This document shows positions 16,738 through 25,000 of a stretch of DNA of 64,000 bases, in pieces. The notes beneath the pieces were generated by a model that ran no database searches, was not told the DNA's origin, and worked only from the letters and a program-made list of their open reading frames with translations. The stretch is from JAIBJN01 sp963842305. Lineage in GTDB: Bacteria; Actinomycetota; Thermoleophilia; Gaiellales; Gaiellaceae. Position numbers and translations under genes: made by a program. The first letter of the stretch is position 1. Every line of letters starts with the position of its first letter. The DNA lies in contig CAWJFW010000007.1 in the NCBI GenBank assembly GCA_963842305.1, positions 1 to 64,000 of the forward strand. The letters are read 5' to 3'.

Positions 16738-16766
16738 TTGACCACACAGCCGCAGAAGGCTAGCTT
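16738..16766 (+). promoter_or_regulatory. Sigma70-type promoter TTGACC-17-TAGCTT
   Basis: TTGACC at 16738-16743, a 17-bp spacer and TAGCTT at 16761-16766 lie just before the ATG at 16774, predicting a leaderless transcript. The TTG inside the -35 is an in-frame codon but an unlikely start. Confidence 0.55.
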
Positions 16767-16773
16767 GGCCCAC

Positions 16774-17819
16774 ATGGCACAAGCCGTCGGTGCCCCGCGT
16801 CAGTGGGCGCGCATGAGAAGGCGGGAGGTGGCGCCGCGCCCGCCTGCCACGCTCGACGAGTTGCTCGCGGCGGACCGCTGGCGCAGGAACGCGCGCGATC
16901 CTGAGCTGAACAAGGCCCTGGGGTACGTCCGCGCCACCGTCGGGGAGATCCGCCGCGTGCTCGCGCTGCCGTCCGACGACCTCTCGCTCTGCAACGCGGA
17001 GATCAAGGCACGCCTTCGGGACACGCTCGACGTACCGGTCGGACAGCTCACGATCGACTCGGCCTGGGAGCTCTACACCGACCTGAAAGGGCTGCTGCCG
17101 TTCCTGGGCAACGCCGACGACGTCGCCGCCCGGCTCGACACAGAGGCCGAGCGCGGGAACGACCCTCGCGCTGGCACCCCTGGACGCAGCACTTCAGCGC
17201 CGACGAGCTCCAGCGTCTGCGGGACAATTACGACCACGAGCCCGTGGACCCGAGGCTGCACCGGCTCGCCGCCGCGAAGCTCTCCTTCCTCTACGCCCGT
17301 CGAGCCGAAGCCGGACGGGAGCGACGCGCGAAGGCAGCCCAGAAGCGCCGTTACCTCATCCTGCTCGCCCCGTTCCTCCTCGTCCTGCAGGTCGTGCTCG
17401 TGCTCGCGATCGACGCCGCCTCGGACGAGGAAGGAGTCTGGAAGCAGATCTTCGTTGCCGGAACGGCCGGTGCGCTCGGCGCAACCCTCGCCGGGACGAT
17501 GAAGATCCGGGACGATCTGCGCGAGCTCGACGACTTGCGGTCGTTCTGGCCCGCGATGATCGTCCAGCCGCTGGTCGGTGCGACGGCAGGGTTGATCGTG
17601 CTCCTCGTCATCGAGACCGGCACGCTCGACGGGGGCGGCGCGTCGGGGAGCTGGGCTGGCCGGGCGCTGGTTGCGTTCGCCGCCGGGTTCTCGGAGCCGT
17701 TCTTCCTCGGACTGGTCCAGCGGGTAGCGGTGATCCCGGACAAGAAGGACGAGCCAGTCGAGGCGGTTCCCCCGTCCGACGGTGTCGCGCCGGCGCCGGT
17801 TCCCGGCCAGAAGCCCTAG
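16774..17819 (+). CDS. Membrane protein of unknown function, with internal frameshift
   Basis: The first part (about 130 residues, LDELLAADRWRRNARDPELNKALGYVRATVGEIRRVL...) is soluble and helical. The second part, in another frame, contains RWHPWTQHFSADELQRLRDNYDHEPVDP, then membrane helices (YLILLAPFLLVLQVVLVLAI, AGTAGALGATLAG, MIVQPLVGATAGLIVLLVI, ALVAFAAGFSEPFFLGLVQRV). The two frames join at about 17150-17175 with a one-base shift. The continuous protein would have ~347 residues. The late FxxGFSEPFxxGLVQRV pattern resembles bacterial proteins of unknown role. An error or true mutation cannot be separated here. Confidence 0.6.
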
Positions 17820-17821
17820 GG

Positions 17822-18706
17822 CTAGGGCGCCTGCAGCTTCTCGAGCACCGGGTCGACCGGGACGACGTGACGCTTGAACTTCAGCTCGGAATCGTCCAGC
17901 CCGGCGGCGACTCCGATCAGCTGTGACAGGTGCAGGATCGGCATCTGGAAGCGCTCCCCGGTCTGGGCCTCGAGCTTTGATTGCCAGGCATCCAGGGAGA
18001 GGTGGCAGAGGGGACACGGCGTCACCATCGCGTCGGCGCCCGCCTCGATCGACTGGCGGATCGGCTGCACGAGCTCGCCGAGCGCAGTCTCCTCTCGAGC
18101 CTGGATGATCGGGAAGCCGCAGCACTTGATCTTCGCCGGGTAGTCGATGGCCTCGCCGCCGCAGGCCTCGATGATCGCCTCGAGCGTGTGCGGCCGGTCG
18201 GGGTCGTCGACGCCGAGAAGCTTCGACGGGCGCAGGATCTGACAGCCGTAGAACGGCGCCACTTTGAGGCCCTTGAGGCCTTTGTGCGCCACGTCCTTGA
18301 GCTTCTCGTAGCCGTCGCCCTCGGCGATCAGCCAGAGCAGGTGCTTCACCTCGACGCCTCCGGAATAGGAAGGCGCGCCGACCTTTTCGAGGTTCTCGCC
18401 CACCCGGATGCGGAGGGCGTCGTCGTTTACGAGCGCGACGTTCGCCTGGCGGAGGTTGAGCGTGCAGACGTTGCAGATCGTCATCAGCGTGTCGCAGCCC
18501 GTTGCCTCCGCATAGGCGAGGATGCGTGCGTTCAGGTGGAGGTAGTAGTCGGGCTCGGCCTCGTGGATATCGCCGGCGCCGCAACAGGTGACGGCCTTCA
18601 GCTCCTCCAGCTCGATGCCGAGCATGGGCGCGAGTGCCTGCGTCGACGTGTCGAGCTCCTTCGCCGACAGCGAGGCGAGGCAGCCCTTGTAGTAGGCGAC
18701 TCTCAT
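17822..18706 (-). CDS. HdrB-like CCG-domain subunit of succinate dehydrogenase/fumarate reductase
   Basis: This 294-residue protein contains two cysteine-rich CCG domains: VTCCGAGDIHEAEP...TICNVC in the first half and IKCCGFPIIQ...TPCPLCH in the second, as in heterodisulfide reductase subunit B and the SdhE-type anchor of non-classical SQR/QFR complexes. Its ATG overlaps the sdhB stop (ATGA), so it is the third subunit of the sdhA-sdhB operon and replaces the usual cytochrome b membrane anchors, none of which is present here. The domain would bind a noncubane [4Fe-4S] cluster and pass electrons to quinone or another acceptor. Confidence 0.88.
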   Translation of the reverse strand: MRVAYYKGCLASLSAKELDTSTQALAPMLGIELEELKAVTCCGAGDIHEAEPDYYLHLNARILAYAEATGCDTLMTICNVCTLNLRQANVALVNDDALRIRVGENLEKVGAPSYSGGVEVKHLLWLIAEGDGYEKLKDVAHKGLKGLKVAPFYGCQILRPSKLLGVDDPDRPHTLEAIIEACGGEAIDYPAKIKCCGFPIIQAREETALGELVQPIRQSIEAGADAMVTPCPLCHLSLDAWQSKLEAQTGERFQMPILHLSQLIGVAAGLDDSELKFKRHVVPVDPVLEKLQAP

Positions 18707-19728
18707 TCCGCTGCCTCCGCCGGGATCTGCTCGTCGGGCTCGTGCCGCCCGAGCGCGCGCTCGGACTGCACGATGCCGGCGGCGCCGCGCCGGTCCTGCG
18801 CCTTCACGAGGTCATAGAGTGCCCTCGCCTCCTGCACGTTCTCGGCGACGTGCGGGACGAGCGGCACCTTGCCGTGCTTGAAGAGGTCGAGGGCGAACTT
18901 CGTCTCCTTCAGCGCCCCGAGAATTCCCTGCGTCTTGGGCACGAGCTCCGTTTCGCGGAGCCAGCCTGTGCTCTTCGCCGAGTGGACGAACCAGAGAGCG
19001 TGCTTCGCGCCCATGTCCCGGTCGATCCCCAGCCTGATCGACTCCGCGCCGAGCTTGGCGATTGCGTCGCGCGGATCTACGCCCTTCGGACAGCGCTCGT
19101 TGCAGAAGTAGCACCGGGTGCAGTCCCAGATCCCGTGCTCGTCGTTGTAGTGCTCGAGGCGCTCGACCGCAGTCTGGTCGCGCGGGTCGCCGACGAAGCG
19201 AAAGCCCTTGGCGAGTGCGGCCGGCCCGAAGAACTCGGGGTCGGACTCCATCGAGTTGCACTCGGAGACGCAGCAGCCGCACATGATGCAGAGCGCCTCC
19301 TTCTGAATGGGGGCGATCTCCTCAGGCGAGACGCGGAACTCCTGCTCGGGGACGTCGAGGAAGCCCGTCTCGACCCACGGCTTCATGTTCTTGACCTTCG
19401 TCCAGAACGGCTTCATGTCGACGACGAGGTCCTTGAGAACGGGCATGTTGCCCATGGCCGAGATGACCGGCACATGGCCGCGGTCGACGATCGGCTTCAT
19501 CCGCTCCTTGCAGGCGAGGACGGCGCGCCCGTCCATCCGCATGCCACAGGAGCCACAGATCATCATGCGGCAGCTCTTTCGGTAGGAGAGCGTGCCGTCG
19601 ACCTGGTCTTTGACGATGTCGAGCACATCGAGGAGACAAGCCCACTCGGGAGCCTCGACCTCGTACTGCCGAAGCGCGCGCTCGCCCGTCTCGGGGTCGA
19701 ACCTCCAGATCTTCAGCGCGACGTCCAT
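18703..19728 (-). CDS. sdhB: Succinate dehydrogenase/fumarate reductase iron-sulfur subunit
   Basis: This 341-residue protein is larger than classical SdhB (~240). It has the [2Fe-2S] ligand set SCRMMICGSCGMRMDGR...AVLAC, the cluster motifs CIMCGCCVSECNS and CTRCYFCNERCPKGVDP, and a C-terminal extension of about 80 residues after the last cluster. It starts at ATG 19728, overlapping the sdhA stop (ATGA). The extension may dock the HdrB-like subunit encoded next; that is an inference from context. Confidence 0.93.
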   Translation of the reverse strand: MDVALKIWRFDPETGERALRQYEVEAPEWACLLDVLDIVKDQVDGTLSYRKSCRMMICGSCGMRMDGRAVLACKERMKPIVDRGHVPVISAMGNMPVLKDLVVDMKPFWTKVKNMKPWVETGFLDVPEQEFRVSPEEIAPIQKEALCIMCGCCVSECNSMESDPEFFGPAALAKGFRFVGDPRDQTAVERLEHYNDEHGIWDCTRCYFCNERCPKGVDPRDAIAKLGAESIRLGIDRDMGAKHALWFVHSAKSTGWLRETELVPKTQGILGALKETKFALDLFKHGKVPLVPHVAENVQEARALYDLVKAQDRRGAAGIVQSERALGRHEPDEQIPAEAAE

Positions 19729-21411
19729 CAGTACTTCCGCTCCATCGGCTCCCACTTCGTCACGCGGACCGGAGCCCACGTGAGCTGGGGTCGTTCGTCC
19801 ACCCAGGAGACCAGCGTGTGCCTCATGAAGTTCGCATCATCGCGGTCCGGGTAGTCGTGCGGCCGAGCGTGCGCGCCTCGGCTCTCCTTGCGCGCGAGCC
19901 CGGCCTCGACCATGCAGGCGGCGAGCTCGAGCAGGAACCCCAGCTCCAGCGCCTGCGTCAGGTCGCTGTTGAAGACCGCGCCCTTGTCCTCGACCACGAC
20001 GCGCTCGTAGCGCTCTCGGAGGCCGTCGACGATCTCTCCTTGCAGGCGCATCTGCTCCTCGCGGCGGAAGACGCCGAAGTTCTCGTGCATCGTCGTCGCC
20101 ATCTCGTCGCGAATGGCGTGCGGCCGCTCTCCCTCGGTGTTGTCGAGCAGCTTCTGTAGCTCCTGCTCCGCATCGGCCAGCGCCGACTCGGGAGGGGCGA
20201 CGACAGTGTTCGCGAGCGCCCACTCCGCAGCCTCACGCCCCGAGCGCTTGCCGAAGGTGATCGTCTCCATGAGCGCGTTGCCGCCCAGGCGGTTCGCTCC
20301 GTGCACGGAGACGCACGCGCACTCGCCGGCGGCGTACAGGCCCTCGAAGGGCCGTCTTGCCGACGAGGTCGGTGTCCACGCCGCCCATGTGGTAGTGGGA
20401 GCCCGGACGCACCGGGATCGGCTCGTAGATCGGGTCGACTCCCGCAAAGACCATGCTGAGCTCGCGCGTCCCGTGCAGGCGCTCGATGATCCGGTCGGTG
20501 CCGAGGTGGCGCAGGTCGAGGAGGACGTTTCCGTCGACGCCGCGCCCCTCGTCGATCTCGATCTGCTCGGCGCGCGAGATAACGTCCCGGCTCGCCAGCT
20601 CCATGGCGTTGGGCGCGTAGTTCTTCAGGAAGCGCTCGCCCTCCGAGTTGAGGAGATACGCCCCCTCGCCGCGGCAGCCCTCCGTGATCAGCACGCCCGA
20701 CGGCGACAGCGTCGTCGGGTGGAACTGCATCATCTCCATGTCCTTCAGCGGCACGCCCATCCGAAGCGCGAGCGCCATCCCGTCGCCGGTGCAGGAATAC
20801 GCGTTCGTCGTCCCCGTGTAGAGCCTCCCGGCACCCCCGGTGCAGAGGATGACCGTCTTCGCCCCGACGAGCTTCAGGCCCCCGTCTTGGAGGTCCCAGC
20901 AGATAACCCCCTGGCAGCGCCCGTCGTCCTCGACGAGCTTCCATGCGAACCACTCTTCGTAGGTGGTCACGTCGCGCTTCATCATCTGCTCGTAGAGAAC
21001 GTGCACGAGGACGTGGCCGGTGATGTCGGCCGCGTAGGCAGTACGGGGCTCGCCCGCCGCGCCGAACGGGCGCTGCGCGATCCGCCCGTCCTCCGTCCGC
21101 GAGAACACGGCGCCCCAGTGCTCGAGCTGGTAGACGTCGTCCGGCGCTTCCTGGCACAGGACCTCGATCGCATCCTGGTCGCCGAGGTAGTCGGAGCCCT
21201 TCACCGTGTCGAAGGCGTGCTTCTCCGGGTCGTCGTCGGACGCGTTGCCGAGGGCGGCGTTGATCCCTCCTTCGGCAGCTCCGGAATGGCTGCGCGTGGG
21301 ATGGATCTTGGAGATGACGGCGACGTCCGCGCCGGCGTCGAATGCCTCGATCGCCGCGCGCATGCCCGCACAGCCGGCGCCGACGATGAGGACGTCGTGC
21401 TTCGCCTCCAC
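19728..21411 (-). CDS. sdhA: Succinate dehydrogenase/fumarate reductase flavoprotein (apparent frameshift)
   Basis: From GTG 21411 the protein opens with the FAD motif VLIVGAGCAGMRAA and the histidine that covalently binds FAD in SHSGAAEGGINAA, then FHPTTL and the active-site region. After VDTDLVGKTA (about 20355) the frame fails. The rest (FEGLYAAGECACVSVHGANRLGGNAL to the C-terminus KWEPMERKY) lies one base away, ending at 19728. Removing one T from CCCTTCGAG restores KTALEGLYAAGE, the expected family sequence, so a sequence error is the simplest explanation. The continuous protein is ~560 residues and heads the sdhA-sdhB-HdrB-like operon. Confidence 0.9.
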
Positions 21412-21449
21412 TGCCAGGGAAGCTATACGAAACGATGCGGTCGGGAGCC

Positions 21450-21615
21450 AGGAGGGTTTGGCGCAACGGCGCTCGTCGCCGGGGTCCGATGGTCGTTCCG
21501 AGGTACGGACGCAGGGAGCGTTCGTAGCCACGGCTACGGGCACGACGGAGGATGCCGTCCTCGGGGAAAGCAGCGCGGCCCGGCGGCACAGCCGTCTATT
21601 TCGCCAAACCCTCCT
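21450..21615. mobile_element. MITE-like palindromic element, long version
   Basis: A perfect 14-bp inverted repeat, AGGAGGGTTTGGCG at 21450-21463 and CGCCAAACCCTCCT at 21602-21615, bounds 166 bp with no gene. The sub-terminal blocks (CGCTCGTCGC on one side, CAGCCGTCTATTTCGCC on the other) are shared with a 74-bp element at 40401; the extra ~92 bp are internal. One end coincides with the pckA stop codon (TAG). Confidence 0.75.
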
Positions 21616-23200
21616 AGAGAGCGGGCCCGGCTCGGCGCACGGCGTCGTCGGCGTCGGGGAAGCGCTCGAAGTTCTCCCGGAACCGCTCTGTGAGCCGGCG
21701 CGCGGCGGCGTCATAGGCCTCGGGATCGGCCCAGGTCGCGCGGGGATCGAGCAGGCTCCCGTCGATGCCCGGGACGTCCACGGGCACCTCGAAGCCGAAG
21801 ACCGGGTCGACCCGGTACTCGACGTCGTCGAGCTCGCCCCCCAGCGCGGCGCTGAGGAGCGCACGGGTGGCGGCGATGGGCATGCGCTCGCCCTCGCCGT
21901 ACGGCCCGCCCGTCCAACCCGTGTTCACGAGCCAGACCGTCGCGTCCCGGTGCGTGTCGAGCTTCTCGCCGAGCATGCCGGCGTAGACGGCCGGTGCCTG
22001 CGGGAGGAACGGCGCGCCGAAGCATGCCGAGAACGTCGGCGTCGGATCCTGCACTCCGATCTCCGTCCCGGCGAGCTTCGCGGTGAACCCCGAGAGGAAG
22101 TAGAAGAGCGCCTGGTCCCGCGTGAGCCGCGCGATCGGGGGCAGGATCCCGAACGCGTCCGCGGTCAAGAAGATGACCGCGCTCGGATGCCCGGCCTGCT
22201 TGGCCGGGAGCGCGTTCTCGATCTGCTCGAGCTTGTACGCCGCCCGCGTGTTCTCGGTCTTCGAGTCGTCGTCGAGGTCGAGGATCCCGCGCTCGTCGAC
22301 GGTCACGTTCTCGAGCACGGTGCCCCAGCTGCGCGTCGTGCGGTAGATCTGAGGCTCCGCCTCGGCCGAGAGCCGGATCACCTTCGCGTAACAGCCGCCC
22401 TCGAGGTTGAAGACACCCGCGTCTCCCCAGCCGTGCTCGTCATCGCCGATCAGGTGACGCTCGGGATCGGCGGAGAGCGTCGTCTTGCCTGTACCCGAGA
22501 GCCCGAAGAAGATGGCGACGCGGCCTTCGTTGTCGACGTTCGCCGAGCAGTGCATCGGGAGGACCCCCTCGAGGGGGAGGCGGTCGTTCATGAGCGCGAA
22601 GATCGACTTCTTGATCTCGCCCGCGTAGAGCGTCCCGCCGATCACCACCTCGCCGCGCGTCGGGTGGAGCAGGATGAACGTCTCGCTGCGCGTCCCGTCA
22701 TCGGACGGATCCGCATGGACCGAAGGCGCGTGGAGGACGAGCGCCTGCGGGCGATCGCCGGGAAGCTCGCGCTCGGCGGGGTCGAGCAAGAGCGTACGCG
22801 CGAAGAGGGCGTGCCAGGGGGACTCGGTGACGACCCGAACCGCGAGCCGATGGCCGGGATCGGCCGCTGCGAAGGCGTCGACCACGTAGACGTCGCCGCT
22901 CCCGAGGCGGTCGACGACCCGCTCCCGAAGGCTCTCGAACGTCGACTCGGGAATCGGCATGTTCACGTCGCCCCAGGCGATCCGATCCTCCGACTCGGGC
23001 TCGCGGACGACGTAGCGGTCCTGCGGCGAGCGGCCCGTGTGCCTCCCCGTGTCGACGACGAGCGGCCCACCCTCGGCGAGCACGGCGTCGTCCCGGGCGA
23101 GGGCGTGGGAATAGCACTGCGAGACTGTCGGATTCCAGAAGACCTGCCCGCGCGGCCGGATCCCGTACGCCTCGAGGTCGGTGGTCTCGGTGATCGCCAT
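21614..23200 (-). CDS. pckA: Phosphoenolpyruvate carboxykinase (ATP)
   Basis: This enzyme converts oxaloacetate and ATP to PEP, CO2 and ADP, linking the TCA cycle to gluconeogenesis. The 528-residue protein has HTGRSPQDRYVV early, the PEPCK-specific loop SANVDNEGRVAIFFGLSGTGKTTLS (kinase-1a P-loop, given here in parts), the metal-binding LIGDDEHGWGD, and FNLEGGCYAKVI. The length is typical. ATG 23200 lies 8 nt after a TACGAT box, so it is probably leaderless. Its stop codon forms the edge of the palindromic element that separates it from sdhA. Confidence 0.95.
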   Translation of the reverse strand: MAITETTDLEAYGIRPRGQVFWNPTVSQCYSHALARDDAVLAEGGPLVVDTGRHTGRSPQDRYVVREPESEDRIAWGDVNMPIPESTFESLRERVVDRLGSGDVYVVDAFAAADPGHRLAVRVVTESPWHALFARTLLLDPAERELPGDRPQALVLHAPSVHADPSDDGTRSETFILLHPTRGEVVIGGTLYAGEIKKSIFALMNDRLPLEGVLPMHCSANVDNEGRVAIFFGLSGTGKTTLSADPERHLIGDDEHGWGDAGVFNLEGGCYAKVIRLSAEAEPQIYRTTRSWGTVLENVTVDERGILDLDDDSKTENTRAAYKLEQIENALPAKQAGHPSAVIFLTADAFGILPPIARLTRDQALFYFLSGFTAKLAGTEIGVQDPTPTFSACFGAPFLPQAPAVYAGMLGEKLDTHRDATVWLVNTGWTGGPYGEGERMPIAATRALLSAALGGELDDVEYRVDPVFGFEVPVDVPGIDGSLLDPRATWADPEAYDAAARRLTERFRENFERFPDADDAVRRAGPAL

Positions 23201-23208
23201 TCGGCCGT

Positions 23209-23214
23209 ATCGTA
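23209..23214 (-). promoter_or_regulatory. -10 box of pckA
   Basis: On the minus strand TACGAT ends 8 nt before the pckA ATG. No Shine-Dalgarno is present between them. Confidence 0.45.
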
Positions 23215-23240
23215 CGCCTCCTCCCCGAATTTCCGTCTGG

Positions 23241-23501
23241 ATGGATGACCCACGCGAACACGAGTGCCCCGGCTGCGGCGCGCCCCCGAGCGTCACGGTG
23301 GGCGCCCCGTTCGTGGGCGCCGTCGGTTTTCTCTGGTGGAAGCGCCCCTTCGAGGAGCAGCTCTACCGCTGCGCCGAGGGGCACATCTACTCCGTTCGCG
23401 TGACCCAGGACGCGACGACGACCGAAATGCACGAGAGCGTCGACGCTTGGCTCCGGTCCCGCACCGGCGCGGACGCCCTGGAACGCCCGCCCGGCCTCTA
23501 A
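23241..23501 (+). CDS. Small zinc-ribbon-like protein, unknown function
   Basis: This 86-residue protein from ATG 23241 has a CPGCG pair near the N-terminus and a YRCAEGHIYSV motif about 35 residues later. Together these could bind one zinc (C-x2-C...C-x3-H), a pattern found in small ribbon proteins. It is divergent from pckA, and its stop overlaps the stop of the next, convergent gene. Function unknown. Confidence 0.6.
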   Translation: MDDPREHECPGCGAPPSVTVGAPFVGAVGFLWWKRPFEEQLYRCAEGHIYSVRVTQDATTTEMHESVDAWLRSRTGADALERPPGL

Positions 23502-24115
23502 CTCCGAACCACGGCCCGCGGTGGCAGCTCGACCTCGAAGGAGGTACGTGCCGCGTACAGGAGCTCCGGCGGCGCCGTCACCGAGAACCCCAGCGCCAGC
23601 AGCGGATCCGCCCGCACGGGCCCGACGGCCTCGGCCCGCTCCCAGCTCGCCTCCCCACGGCGAATCCGCAGCTCGCGTAGGCCGGCGGCCTCGAATAGCC
23701 CCAGCTCGTGGGAGCCGAGCTCGCCGGGCTCGGCAGGTGCCCGCCGCTCGTAGCGCAGCTCGATGCCGAAGCCCTTCGCAGTAACGATTCCGTCGCGCAC
23801 ACGCGCGCGCGAGGGGCGAACCGGGAAGCCGAGCAGCGCGCCGCCCAGCCCGAGTGGGCTGACGCGCAGGGCGAGGAACACGACCGCGGTCTCGTCACGG
23901 TGGCGGGCATAGACCCTGACGTTCACCTGCTTGAAGTGGGGTACCGGCAGGTAGCCCAGGCGGCCGCCGTCCCAGCGAAGGGCGGCGATCGTCACCAGAT
24001 GACGTCCGTCGACCGTCGCCGGCTCGAGCCCGGCGGGAAGCGTGCGCGCGACCCGATCGGCGTCCGTTTCCCAGCTGGCCAGGATCAGGTCGCGGACTCG
24101 GTGGCGAAGCTGCAC
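23498..24115 (-). CDS. DUF2071/acetoacetate-decarboxylase-like protein
   Basis: This 205-residue protein starts at GTG (QLRHRVRDLILASWETDADRV). It has the DUF2071 (YqjF-like) pattern: LPAGLEPATVDGRHLVTIAALRW, PVPHFKQVNVRVYAR, and a C-terminal FSVTAPPELLYAARTSFEVELPPR, given in parts. The family shares a fold with acetoacetate decarboxylase but lacks an established reaction. A TAGGCT box 7 nt upstream predicts a leaderless transcript, divergent from the first xer gene. Confidence 0.75.
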   Translation of the reverse strand: MQLRHRVRDLILASWETDADRVARTLPAGLEPATVDGRHLVTIAALRWDGGRLGYLPVPHFKQVNVRVYARHRDETAVVFLALRVSPLGLGGALLGFPVRPSRARVRDGIVTAKGFGIELRYERRAPAEPGELGSHELGLFEAAGLRELRIRRGEASWERAEAVGPVRADPLLALGFSVTAPPELLYAARTSFEVELPPRAVVRS

Positions 24116-24122
24116 GGAAGGA

Positions 24123-24128
24123 AGCCTA
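24123..24128 (-). promoter_or_regulatory. -10 box of the DUF2071 gene
   Basis: TAGGCT on the minus strand, ending 7 nt before the GTG start at 24115, sits in the 36-bp space between two divergent genes. Confidence 0.45.
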
Positions 24129-24151
24129 GGCACGAGGCGGAACTGCGCGAC

Positions 24152-25000
24152 GTGGACACGAACCTCGCCATCGACCGCTTTCTGCGAAGCCAGGCGCTCT
24201 CCGATGCCACGCGCCGGGCCTACCGGCGGGACCTCGATGAGCTTGCCGCATGGCTCCGCCGTAACCGCCTCGGCCTCGAGGCTCTCGACGCCCGCGCTTT
24301 CGCGGCGTTCGCCGCCGAGCTGGGAGCGGACCGCCCCGGGCGGCACCCGCGGAAGCTGGCGCAGACGACGATCGCACGCAAGCTCGCGGCCGTCCGCTCG
24401 CTCGTCCGGGCGACGTACGGCCCGAGCCGCGTCCCCGACCTGGCGGTGTCGGGGCGGCGGCGGAGGCGCCTGCCTCATGCGCCAAAGCCTGACGAAACCG
24501 ATGCTCTCCTCGCCAAGGTCGAGGCCGACGACGCACTCGGCATCCGCAACCGGGCCCTGCTCGAGCTCGTCTACTCGGCGGGCCTGCGTTCGCAGGAGGT
24601 CGTTGACCTGACGCTGGCCGACGTGGACTTCGAGCAGGAGCTCGTCCGCGTCCGCGGGAAGGGGGGCAAGGAGCGGGTCGTCCCCCTGGGCGAGGAGGCC
24701 TCCTTCCACCTGCGCCGCTACCTGGAGCTCGCTCGGCCGGCGCTCGCTCGCGGCGCCGCGAACGCTCTCTTTCTGTCCACACGCGGAAGGCCGCTCGACA
24801 CCTCTTCGCTGCGGCGGCTCCTTCCCAACCCTCACCGCCTGCGGCACGCCTTTGCGACCCACCTCCTGGAGGGAGGCGCCGACCTGCGGACGATCCAGGA
24901 GCTCCTCGGCCACTCCTCGCTCTCCACGACTCAGATCTACAGCCACGTCGACGCGAAGCGGCTGCGGAAGGTCTACGACGGTGCCCACCCACGGGCCTGA
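24152..25000 (+). CDS. Tyrosine recombinase, XerC/XerD type (first)
   Basis: This 282-residue site-specific recombinase has an N-terminal SAM-like DNA-binding domain (NLAIDRFLRSQALSDATRRAYRRDL) and a catalytic domain with the full set Arg (AGLRSQEVVDL), Lys (GKGGKERVVPL), His-x2-Arg (HRLRHAFATHLLEGG), His (LGHSSLSTTQ) and Tyr (IYSHV). It is complete and should be active at dif-like sites. Its 3' end overlaps the next recombinase gene by 20 bp. Confidence 0.9.
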   Translation: MDTNLAIDRFLRSQALSDATRRAYRRDLDELAAWLRRNRLGLEALDARAFAAFAAELGADRPGRHPRKLAQTTIARKLAAVRSLVRATYGPSRVPDLAVSGRRRRRLPHAPKPDETDALLAKVEADDALGIRNRALLELVYSAGLRSQEVVDLTLADVDFEQELVRVRGKGGKERVVPLGEEASFHLRRYLELARPALARGAANALFLSTRGRPLDTSSLRRLLPNPHRLRHAFATHLLEGGADLRTIQELLGHSSLSTTQIYSHVDAKRLRKVYDGAHPRA

